From Bacteroidales bacterium (lineage in GTDB: Bacteria > Bacteroidota > Bacteroidia > Bacteroidales > UBA3663): a stretch of 36,826 bases of DNA. The notes under the pieces are model-generated. The model worked only from the letters and a program-made list of their open reading frames with translations. It was not told the origin of the DNA and did no database searches. The position numbers and the translations under genes were made by a program. Where the stretch lies: contig JAILKE010000009.1 in the NCBI GenBank assembly GCA_024694125.1, positions 1 to 36,826 of the forward strand, written 5' to 3'. Below are positions 16,385 through 23,262 of the stretch, piece after piece (the stretch's first letter is position 1; each line of letters begins with the position of its first letter).

Positions 16385-17602
16385 TTATACATCAGCGGCG
16401 AAAAGGACAGCACTGTCGTTGCCGCCGAATCCAAAGGCATTGCACAACACATACCTTAACTGAGCCTGTCGCGTATGAGCAATCGGCACAGCCCAAGGCT
16501 GAATGGGTTCGGCAAAATTCAAGTTGGCAGGTACCATACTATGCTGCATGGCAAGCAGGCAGAAGACAGCCTCAATACTGCCGGACGCACTGGTTGTGTG
16601 ACCGGTGTACCCTTTGGTCGAACTGAATGGAGGCAAGGTCTCTCCGAAGACTCGGCGCATAGCTTCCAATTCGCTTGGGTCATTGTTCGGAGTACCAGTA
16701 CCATGGCAATTGATATAATCAATCTCTCCTGGCTTACATCCTGCCATCTGCATGGCCTGCTGCATAGCTCGGAAAGCGCCCTCTCCATCCGACGAAGAAG
16801 CCGTCTGATGGTAGGCGTCACAAGCATTGCCGTAACCAGCCAATCTGGCCAATGGCCGAACTCCACGAGCCAAGGCCGTCTCTGCGCGTTCGAGCACCAA
16901 GTAAGCGGCTCCCTCTCCCAGATTCAGGCCAGCTCGGGTTGCATCCATAGGACGACATGGCGACTGATCGAGTATCATCAAGGTATTGAACCCGTTCAAA
17001 TGGAACTTGGACAGACTCTCTGCTCCGCCTACGACCACTCGGTCATACTCACCAGCTTCTATCATTCTGGCGCCCAATATAATGGCATTGGCTGCCGAAG
17101 AACAGGCGGTAGAGATGGTCGTGGTCATACCGAACCGTCCGCAATGATCGGCTATCAGATCGGTACTGCTTCCGCAATCGTGTGTGCGGATATAATCTAC
17201 CACAGGCACTTTTCCATCTTTGCCCAACTGATTGGCCTCAGCGGCATCCAGATACTCGAGGTAGTGCTTCTCTGATTGATCCATCCCCCCCACGGTCGTT
17301 CCATTGACCAATGCTGTGTCCGACAAATCGGCATGATCCAATCCTGCCTGAGCCAAGGCCTCTCGCAAAGCAGATATACCGAGCAGGGACGTCCGCACCA
17401 TTGCTTCATCCTTTGCAATGCCCAGACGTTCGGCCAATTCTCCATTGGACTCCTTTACCTCTCCCACCATACACTCTTTGTGCTCGGTATGCAGATAGTG
17501 CACCGGAGCAACGCCGCCCTGTTCAGACCGCAATGCCTGGAGCGTTTGCTCCTTGCCGATGCCGATAGCAGAGATGACCCCTGCACCTGTAATCAAGATC
17601 AT
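16385..17602 (-). CDS. beta-ketoacyl-ACP synthase (FabF-like KS, polyene elongation)
   Basis: A complete 405-residue condensing enzyme of the FabF type. The catalytic set is intact: Cys167 in STACSSA, His300 in INCHGTGTPNND, Lys330 and His335 in SSTKGYTGHT. The glycine-rich C-terminal loop NAFGFGGNDS is present. It catalyses decarboxylative condensation of malonyl-ACP with the growing aryl-polyene chain. It is encoded right before the Gln-type chain length factor, like the ApeO/ApeC pair of E. coli aryl polyene clusters. It is 86 bases downstream of the ACP gene; that gap contains a strong hairpin. Confidence 0.92.
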   Translation of the reverse strand: MILITGAGVISAIGIGKEQTLQALRSEQGGVAPVHYLHTEHKECMVGEVKESNGELAERLGIAKDEAMVRTSLLGISALREALAQAGLDHADLSDTALVNGTTVGGMDQSEKHYLEYLDAAEANQLGKDGKVPVVDYIRTHDCGSSTDLIADHCGRFGMTTTISTACSSAANAIILGARMIEAGEYDRVVVGGAESLSKFHLNGFNTLMILDQSPCRPMDATRAGLNLGEGAAYLVLERAETALARGVRPLARLAGYGNACDAYHQTASSSDGEGAFRAMQQAMQMAGCKPGEIDYINCHGTGTPNNDPSELEAMRRVFGETLPPFSSTKGYTGHTTSASGSIEAVFCLLAMQHSMVPANLNFAEPIQPWAVPIAHTRQAQLRYVLCNAFGFGGNDSAVLFAADV

Positions 17603-17657
17603 AATTGCAAAGTAGTTTTATGGGGAGAATAAGAGTGTTATTTTAATCGTCCTGTAT

Positions 17658-17693
17658 AATAGTTTATATTGCCACGCAGGCAACAGAACTATT
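17658..17693 (-). other. two-tier hairpin after the ACP stop codon
   Basis: AATAGTT (17658-17664) pairs with AACTATT (17687-17693), and inside it TTGCC (17669-17673) pairs with GGCAA (17679-17683). The stop codon of the ACP is part of the outer stem. No T tract follows. It may stabilise the ACP message or lower downstream transcription. Confidence 0.5.
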
Positions 17694-17940
17694 TTGTTCT
17701 ATGTGCATCTATGTACTCTGCCATACAATTGACAGACTTGAAGATCTGCTTACCCTCAGCAGGGTTCTGCAGCTTGATGCCGTAATACTTCTCCATCAGT
17801 ACGATGAGTTCAAGAGCGTCAATTGAATCCAGGCCCAAACCTTCGCCAAAGAGAGGTGCGTCGTTATCTATATCCTCAGGTTTGAGGTCTTCGAGGTTAA
17901 GAGCGTCAATGATTTGGTTTTTCAGTTCTTCTATATTCAT
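17689..17940 (-). CDS. acyl carrier protein (polyene cluster, elongation)
   Basis: An 83-residue acidic four-helix acyl carrier protein. The phosphopantetheine site is GLGLDSIDALELI with Ser39. Helix II continues LIVLMEKYYGIKL. The LDSID form (Ile after Ser rather than the DSL of FabD/AcpP) is common in secondary-metabolite ACPs. It likely carries the growing polyene chain for the KS/CLF pair encoded next. It is flanked by a hairpin downstream and a 172-base non-coding gap upstream, so its dosage may be controlled separately from the rest of the operon. Confidence 0.93.
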   Translation of the reverse strand: MNIEELKNQIIDALNLEDLKPEDIDNDAPLFGEGLGLDSIDALELIVLMEKYYGIKLQNPAEGKQIFKSVNCMAEYIDAHRTK

Positions 17941-18071
17941 AGCAATAATATTATGAGGTTATATCTATTTGTATTTATTTGGTTCTATAATTTGTATATT
18001 ACAATGTATAAGAATCGGGCGCAAGGGATAAAACATCATAATTGATACCACCAATGTAGCAAACAACAAAC

Positions 18072-18115
18072 TAATACCCTTCTAATACCTTTGTAATACC
18101 CTTATAATACCCTTA
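18072..18115. repeat. four tandem 11-bp repeats (TAATACCCTTn)
   Basis: Four direct copies start at 18072, 18083, 18094 and 18105: TAATACCCTTC, TAATACCTTTG, TAATACCCTTA, TAATACCCTTA. The last copy includes the stop codon of the 538-residue ketosynthase. The period is exactly 11 bp, about one helical turn. They lie in the 172-base gap between ketosynthase and ACP genes. The rest of that gap shows no gene. Confidence 0.85.
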
Positions 18116-19729
18116 TGGTTCATACACCGCAAGGTCAGCCTCGTAGTGCTCATCGTCAACATAGTCCAACCAACCTGCCAGCACAGACTTAACGCCACGG
18201 TCCTGGAAAGTCGTTGCAATGATGTTGTGGATCAATGACCAGTCCTTCTCCTCAAGCACATAGCATGATGTCTCGCAGTGATAATGATGACGGATGGCCA
18301 ATTCGCCCGTGACTATATTGGGCAATGTATAGACGAAGACTGCTGGACTCGGATAATAGGCATCAGGACTGGATATTGTCTCCAGATATGCCTGATCATC
18401 GGCCATTGAACCATTTCGAGTGAACAGCACAATAGCACGGTCTTCACTGTGATCAGCACCGTCATTGGCCATACGTACCAACTCCTCGGCTGCCAGGAAA
18501 CCCAGTTTGCACAATGGATCCATCTTGTAGAACTTCGGATAGTCCCCCACCTGTGCCTTGTATCGTGCGGTCATTCCTTCGGGCATTTCCGCCGGAGACA
18601 GATGCACGCTACACAATGTGCGCAGGGCATCAGGGCCAATAGTTCTAACTGGAGTATCCAAAGCTTGGTCACTGTAGCGAAGGGCTGCATTGCAACCACC
18701 GAAACCCGACAACAGTTTAATCACGTCTCGTCCTTGAGCCGGCACCTTGTGCCCAGAGACACATACAGGATGCGACGTTCCCTCCTCAGCATAGCCTCTT
18801 GTGGCGGGTATCCAGCCCTGACATACGGAATGGAGAGTGATGATGGTCTCAAGTATGCCTGCAGCACCCATCGTATGACCATAATATCCCTTGAGGCTGA
18901 AGGTAGGCACTTCCGACAGTCCTGCCCTATCTATGGCGGCAGCCTCCATCTCATCATTGTACAATGTAGCCGTACCGTGGGCAGAGATGCAGGTCGGCCT
19001 GCATTCAGGATCAATGACCTGTTGCAGGGCGCGTAGGCAACCCTCGCCCGTACGAGATGGATTGGAGATATGTACGGCATCATTGCGCACTGCTCCATCT
19101 CGAATCGTCCAGCCTTGTCCTGGTGCAACCGTATCGTCGGCGGTCAATATCATACAGGCAGCTGCTTCGCCCAGGTTCAATCCGCAACGGTCGCCATCAA
19201 AGGGGCGACACTCTTCGGGAGACAGGGCCTTGAACGATTGGAAACCACTCACAATGAATCGTCCCTGAACATCCAAGCCAGCCACTATCGCATATCGAGC
19301 ATAACCTGCTCGCAACATACGCAAGGCCAACAATTGGGCGGACAAACCACTGATACAGGCATTGGACACCACCACAGGCCTACGTCTGCTGCCGAAGTGC
19401 GTCGAGACCTCCTCGGCCGAAGTCCCCAACCGTTGCATCTCTGCCACGTTTCCCTTGGTGCTCGAGAACACATAGAGAACATCATCACCTGCAGGATCGA
19501 TACTTATTCCTCGGCTTCGAGCATTGTCCAATGCCGCCTCTATCGTCCGAATCATTCCCTCCACGAACGTAACCGGCTGCTCAAACAACGAAGCCACGAA
19601 AGCCTCGGGCATATCGGGCAGTCGATGCACACGTAGTGCCGACCGTCCCTGCCGTACCGATTCTACGTTGGCATCGGTAGTCTCGCCCAGAGGCGATATG
19701 ATATTATCTGCAATGATACGAACGGACAT
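18113..19729 (-). CDS. ketosynthase with extra C-terminal half-thiolase domain
   Basis: A 538-residue protein. Residues 1-355 are a full condensing enzyme with Cys125 (VSNACISGLSA), His251 (SAHGTATLYND), Lys280 and His285 (SLKGYYGHTMGAAG), and the C-terminal GFGGCNAAL loop. It would be the third KS-type protein of the cluster, comparable to ApeR in position and type. Residues 365-538 form an additional region. KFYKMDPLCKLGFLAAEELV, LFTRNGS and PSPAVFVYTLPNIVTGELAI align with the N-terminal half of the cluster's chain length factor. The fold is cut off before the second thiolase half. The extra part has no evident catalytic residue and may dimerise or bind ACP. Confidence 0.85.
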   Translation of the reverse strand: MSVRIIADNIISPLGETTDANVESVRQGRSALRVHRLPDMPEAFVASLFEQPVTFVEGMIRTIEAALDNARSRGISIDPAGDDVLYVFSSTKGNVAEMQRLGTSAEEVSTHFGSRRRPVVVSNACISGLSAQLLALRMLRAGYARYAIVAGLDVQGRFIVSGFQSFKALSPEECRPFDGDRCGLNLGEAAACMILTADDTVAPGQGWTIRDGAVRNDAVHISNPSRTGEGCLRALQQVIDPECRPTCISAHGTATLYNDEMEAAAIDRAGLSEVPTFSLKGYYGHTMGAAGILETIITLHSVCQGWIPATRGYAEEGTSHPVCVSGHKVPAQGRDVIKLLSGFGGCNAALRYSDQALDTPVRTIGPDALRTLCSVHLSPAEMPEGMTARYKAQVGDYPKFYKMDPLCKLGFLAAEELVRMANDGADHSEDRAIVLFTRNGSMADDQAYLETISSPDAYYPSPAVFVYTLPNIVTGELAIRHHYHCETSCYVLEEKDWSLIHNIIATTFQDRGVKSVLAGWLDYVDDEHYEADLAVYEP

Positions 19730-19787
19730 CGTTTATTTTTACAATGAATTAACAACCAACAATTTCAATCTAACGCGTTACGATAGA

Positions 19788-20201
19788 TCAAACCGTTGTC
19801 TTCATCTCAGCTTTGGCGATGACCTTACCCTCAGCATCACGTACTGAAGCAGCGAAAGCCACCATACCAAAGGCCTCGGCAATAATTTCGATACGAGTAG
19901 TGAGTCGTTCTCCCACACGAGGATTGCGCATCACCTTCATACCGCGTATGGCGCCGATGAATCCAATCTTGACCGGTTGGCGCAATACATACTTATAATA
20001 ATACCCTATTCGGGCTGCGCTGGTCTGGGCAATATTCTCTATCAATCCACAGGTGCGGAGATGGTCATTGCTCACCAGCATATTGTCCTTTTTCACCTCG
20101 AACGTAGTCTCGGCGGCCTCGTTTTCAAACAGGGTCAATGCATCGACCATTACAAAAGGTGGATGCTGAGGCAACAGATCCTGAATACATACTTTTTCCA
20201 T
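19788..20201 (-). CDS. hotdog dehydratase-like protein lacking the FabZ HFPG motif
   Basis: A 137-residue hotdog-fold protein similar to the predicted 3-hydroxyacyl-ACP dehydratase group COG4706. It starts with the family-like LLPQHPPFVMVDAL and has GLIENIAQTSAA (Glu55) where FabZ has its catalytic helix. The FabZ HFPGxPxxPG loop is absent: the sequence reads VSNDHLRTCG, placing the only His (His47) eight residues before the Glu instead of fourteen. It may still dehydrate or isomerise, or it may pair with the other dehydratase of the operon as a heterodimer. It lies 58 bases before the 538-residue ketosynthase gene. Confidence 0.8.
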   Translation of the reverse strand: MEKVCIQDLLPQHPPFVMVDALTLFENEAAETTFEVKKDNMLVSNDHLRTCGLIENIAQTSAARIGYYYKYVLRQPVKIGFIGAIRGMKVMRNPRVGERLTTRIEIIAEAFGMVAFAASVRDAEGKVIAKAEMKTTV

Positions 20202-20244
20202 AACACTACTAAATAACCATAATAACCTTTAATATCTTACATAG

Positions 20245-20285
20245 AGGGACCAATCAATATCCAGAGATTCTCGAATTGAGTCCCT
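20245..20285 (-). other. intra-operon hairpin before the dehydratase-like gene stop region
   Basis: AGGGAC plus CAAT (20245-20254) pairs with ATTG (20275-20278) and GTCCCT (20280-20285), a 10-bp stem with one bulged A. It lies in the 119-base gap between the LpxL-like and dehydratase-like genes. There is no T tract on the transcribed strand. Confidence 0.5.
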
Positions 20286-20320
20286 ATATAAACACCTCAA
20301 TGTAATAAACAGACCTTTTT

Positions 20321-21223
20321 TCAGTCATCCTCGTATCGGATGAAGTCGAAATAATTGAACCATTGCGTCGGGTATCGGTCAATCATCTCTGTCATCAGGT
20401 CCGCAAAACGTTGTGCCAATTGAGCCACTCGCTGACGTTTATCGAGGCTCAAGTCCGGACGCATGACATAACACCATACACGATAGGTATCCCAACGTTC
20501 CTTCATGACGAAGACCGCCGTCAAGGCACAATCCCGCGTAACCGCCATCTGAAACGGTCCTGCCGGCAAGTCGCACACACCATCCATCATACGGCATGCA
20601 ATCGCCTTGGGCGAACCGAATACCCTGTCACCTGGCATACTGGCGATATTGCCGTCTCGCAGGGCATTGTTCAGGGCAAATATATGGCTCATATCGTCCG
20701 ACACAGGCACCATTTCAATGTTGTGGTCTGCAAATAGTTTCTGCCTGTTGAGCATCATTGTCTCCGTCTCGCCCATAAAGACCAATGGGTACATACGCTT
20801 CGACTCCTGGCGCATCGAATAACCAGCCAATTCATAGTTACCCATGTGGCAACTCACCTGGACAAAGCCCTCTGGCTGACGCCCCAAGTCCAAATAGGCC
20901 TCCTGCTGCTCTGCATCGAACATGAATCGAAATTGCTTCCCGCCGAATGCCGCAAACCTATCTATGACCACCTGTCCGAAACGGAAGTGATTGACATAGG
21001 AATGGACGAATGCCCGCCACCATGACTCATGTCTGTCGCGCCTATAGAAGTGATAGATAGCCAAATAGCACCGATGTCCCAGCAGCATGTACCAGGGAAC
21101 CACCACAGCCATTACGACATAGATGACGCGCTGGTCTATCACAGACAACCACTTGATCAGTGTACGTTGCATCCAGGGCATTCCACCCGTGGTACCTTTC
21201 CAGTTATCGTGTTCTAAACTCAT
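20321..21223 (-). CDS. LpxL/HtrB-family acyltransferase (polyene cluster)
   Basis: A 300-residue acyltransferase of the lipid A lauroyl/myristoyl transferase family. The catalytic HX4E motif is His126-Glu131 in SCHMGNYELAG. Further blocks are MPGDRVFGSPKA and LPAGPFQMAV. A hydrophobic N-terminal helix (about 33-50) anchors it to the inner membrane. In aryl polyene clusters an enzyme of this type is present besides the LPLAT domain, and it probably moves an acyl group from ACP to the lipid headgroup. The ATG overlaps the stop of a short upstream frame (TAATG). The true lpxL gene of the cell is expected elsewhere. Confidence 0.86.
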   Translation of the reverse strand: MSLEHDNWKGTTGGMPWMQRTLIKWLSVIDQRVIYVVMAVVVPWYMLLGHRCYLAIYHFYRRDRHESWWRAFVHSYVNHFRFGQVVIDRFAAFGGKQFRFMFDAEQQEAYLDLGRQPEGFVQVSCHMGNYELAGYSMRQESKRMYPLVFMGETETMMLNRQKLFADHNIEMVPVSDDMSHIFALNNALRDGNIASMPGDRVFGSPKAIACRMMDGVCDLPAGPFQMAVTRDCALTAVFVMKERWDTYRVWCYVMRPDLSLDKRQRVAQLAQRFADLMTEMIDRYPTQWFNYFDFIRYEDD

Positions 21224-21352
21224 TAATTAACCTTGAGGTTAAAGTTTACGGTCATGAGGGAGCAGTTTCCTGTTCTATCATCGGCAGGAACGATTCTATC
21301 TGTCATCGTTATCCGATTATCCTCAACTACCGCAACTTCTACTATCACTTGA

Positions 21353-22495
21353 TTATTTCTGTCCAATCTTGCATACCATAATAGAGTGCCCCTGCAGGCC
21401 AACTTCATCGTGGATAGCCTCAACCTGCATTCCTGCTGCCTCGACACAAGCGGTCATGTCTTCGGTATTGTACATCTTGCTGTTACCATTGGCAATATCG
21501 GCAAAATATACGCTCGTCATAGTCAGGCAGAGCGTGGCAGGTTCATACTTCTGTCGGTCCCACAACGTCTCCATGATGCACAGACGGGTATCGGGCGCCA
21601 TCACTCGGCTCACACGTCGCAATATCGAGACAATCTGCTCCATGCTGAAGCAATCCAAGAACTGACTCATCCACACCACGTCGTAGTGTCGGTCGGCGGG
21701 GAAGGCTTGATTCTCGTCCAACAGGTTCATCCCGACGCCCCGCACACGGTCTGCACCGGGTTTGCCTTGAGTCTGGTGGCGCATCATCTCCAACTGCTGA
21801 GGCAGATCCACGATTGTCACCTGAACCTCTGGGTCATAGGTCACACATTTCATCGCCCATTTTCCTGTATTGCCTCCCACATCGAGCAGGCTGCAGACAG
21901 GTTGAGAGCACACGCGCCCCGGCTGCTTAGTCTCGGCATCTCCATATATCAGTCGCAAGGCATCGGGGAAAGCCGAATCACTATAGAAGTGATCAAAACC
22001 GAACCAACTGCGCTGCACATGTTCGGGCAACTGCGACAGTCCTTCATATACCGTTGGCCACGAACCGAAGTGTTCCAGTCCTGCCGGACGTCCCTCCTTG
22101 AGTGCCTCCTCCAGATGGAACAGACCCTCATAGTTCACATCGTGGTTAAAGTCGATGTTGGCTCGGGTTGCAGGATCTGTAAGCAGGAACCAACCCGTCT
22201 TGGAGAGGGTATATCTGTCAGTTTTTGTATTGACCAATATGGTTCCTATACTGAGCGATCCCTCAAGCAGAATCTTGAGCGCATAGTCGCTCAAATGGGT
22301 CTGTTCGGCCAGTTCAGCGCGGGTCAATCCCTGATCATTCTCTCGTAACAGGTCCAAAATGCCGAACTTGATCATCAGGCGTGATACCTGAAAGACCATC
22401 GGCCCCCACGCTATAAATTCGGCCAATCGCTGGGCGTCGGCCGCCTTGCGAGGCTCTTTGGTATATAGTTTCTCTAAGGCAGGAAAAAGATGCAT
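21353..22495 (-). CDS. SAM-dependent O-methyltransferase (aryl polyene cluster)
   Basis: A 380-residue methyltransferase with the two-part architecture of plant-type O-methyltransferases. An N-terminal winged-helix dimerisation domain (FGILDLLREN, LTRAELAEQTHLSDYALKIL) is followed by a Rossmann SAM-binding domain. The glycine motif is SLLDVGGNTGKW (203-213), the acidic ribose-binding residue is in VTIVDLP, and motif YDVVWMSQFLDCF follows. In aryl polyenes the aromatic head is often methylated, which fits. It is the first gene of the 13.8-kb operon. The start at 22495 is preferred over 22546 because the preceding stretch is A/C-rich leader-like sequence; both lie downstream of the promoter. 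Confidence 0.85.
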   Translation of the reverse strand: MHLFPALEKLYTKEPRKAADAQRLAEFIAWGPMVFQVSRLMIKFGILDLLRENDQGLTRAELAEQTHLSDYALKILLEGSLSIGTILVNTKTDRYTLSKTGWFLLTDPATRANIDFNHDVNYEGLFHLEEALKEGRPAGLEHFGSWPTVYEGLSQLPEHVQRSWFGFDHFYSDSAFPDALRLIYGDAETKQPGRVCSQPVCSLLDVGGNTGKWAMKCVTYDPEVQVTIVDLPQQLEMMRHQTQGKPGADRVRGVGMNLLDENQAFPADRHYDVVWMSQFLDCFSMEQIVSILRRVSRVMAPDTRLCIMETLWDRQKYEPATLCLTMTSVYFADIANGNSKMYNTEDMTACVEAAGMQVEAIHDEVGLQGHSIMVCKIGQK

Positions 22496-22599
22496 CTCTG
22501 TTTCGTTATTTGTTGTGGTTGTTACTGCAAATTTTGAGTGCAGCATTTATTAGCTATTCAACAATCTAAATTATTCTATTGTCCATAGATAATAGCGCG

Positions 22600-22630
22600 C
22601 AAAGATAAGTAATTTAGGTCAATTTGCCAA
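22600..22630 (-). promoter_or_regulatory. promoter of the main aryl polyene operon
   Basis: Minus strand TTG (22630-22628), exactly 20 bases, TATCTTTG (22607-22600). Full consensus. Transcription from about 22593 reads the methyltransferase and the following twelve genes. No second promoter of equal quality was found inside the operon. Confidence 0.85.
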
Positions 22631-22900
22631 ATTATTGCTCCAAATTCTCCCTTTTCCGCACTCTTTCGTCAACTCTAACGAGCAACTTGAGACTTTCGTT
22701 TGATAATTTTACTGGTCCAAATGGAGAACAAGGAGCATTACCGAATGGTGCATTTGGACGTATTACTCAATCCCGATTTTACCCAATAATATATTGAGGA
22801 AATGAGCCGCTCTCATGTCACACAATTTGCAAGCCAAGTTGACAAATAGGCATCAAAGCGGACGACCGAGGGGGCATACTCACATTTTTTAGAGCAATGA
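22631..22900. other. divergent intergenic region with a 9-bp inverted repeat
   Basis: About 270 bases between the two polyene promoters hold no convincing gene. A perfect inverted repeat GTCCAAATG (22715-22723) / CATTTGGAC (22751-22759) encloses a second partial one (GCATTACC...GGTGC). It lies 85 bases from the operon promoter and 140 bases from the divergent one, a plausible place for a regulator. A protein-binding role is inference. Confidence 0.45.
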
Positions 22901-22933
22901 TTGCCGATATGTGACAAAAAAAGATTATCTTTA
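22901..22933 (+). promoter_or_regulatory. putative promoter of the ACP-ligase pair
   Basis: TTG (22901-22903), 22 bases, TATCTTTA (22926-22933). It has one mismatch to TAnnTTTG and a slightly long spacer, so it is probably weaker than the divergent operon promoter. It lies 104 bases before the ACP start codon. Confidence 0.55.
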
Positions 22934-23037
22934 CGCTTGCTAAAAACTGATGTTGCGGCCAATGGCGAAAAAGAAAGAGAGAATGGAACCGAACCGCAAC
23001 AGAGTGAATCAAGACAATAGAAACAACAGTAACCGCT

Positions 23038-23262
23038 ATGAAAAAGAAAATCTACAAGCTGCTCGAGGAGCAGTTACCTCTGGTTGACATCGAGTCGGAC
23101 CGACTGTACGACGAACTGGACTCATTGGGCGTGACAACCATACTGATGACCCTGTCCGATGCATTTGACATTGAACTGGATGTGCGCGACGCTACCCCCA
23201 AGAACTTGAAGAACCTCGACTCACTCGTGCAGTTGGTCGAAAGAAAACAGGCCGAAAAGTGA
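23038..23262 (+). CDS. acyl carrier protein (starter-loading)
   Basis: A 74-residue acyl carrier protein. The attachment site is YDELDSLGVTTILM with Ser29, followed by helix II and an acidic helix III (SDAFDIELDV). Its stop codon overlaps the GTG start of the AMP-ligase gene, so the two are translated together. It is probably the carrier onto which the ligase loads the aryl acid starter. Two ACPs, as here, are typical of aryl polyene clusters. Confidence 0.9.
   Translation: MKKKIYKLLEEQLPLVDIESDRLYDELDSLGVTTILMTLSDAFDIELDVRDATPKNLKNLDSLVQLVERKQAEK

Noticed and set aside
18072..18115. Possible CRISPR array
   Set aside because: Units are only 11 bp and directly adjacent with no spacers, and no cas genes occur.
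21386..22348. 320-codon plus-strand frame opposite the methyltransferase
   Set aside because: Shadow of a clear SAM-methyltransferase; runs against a strong operon promoter.
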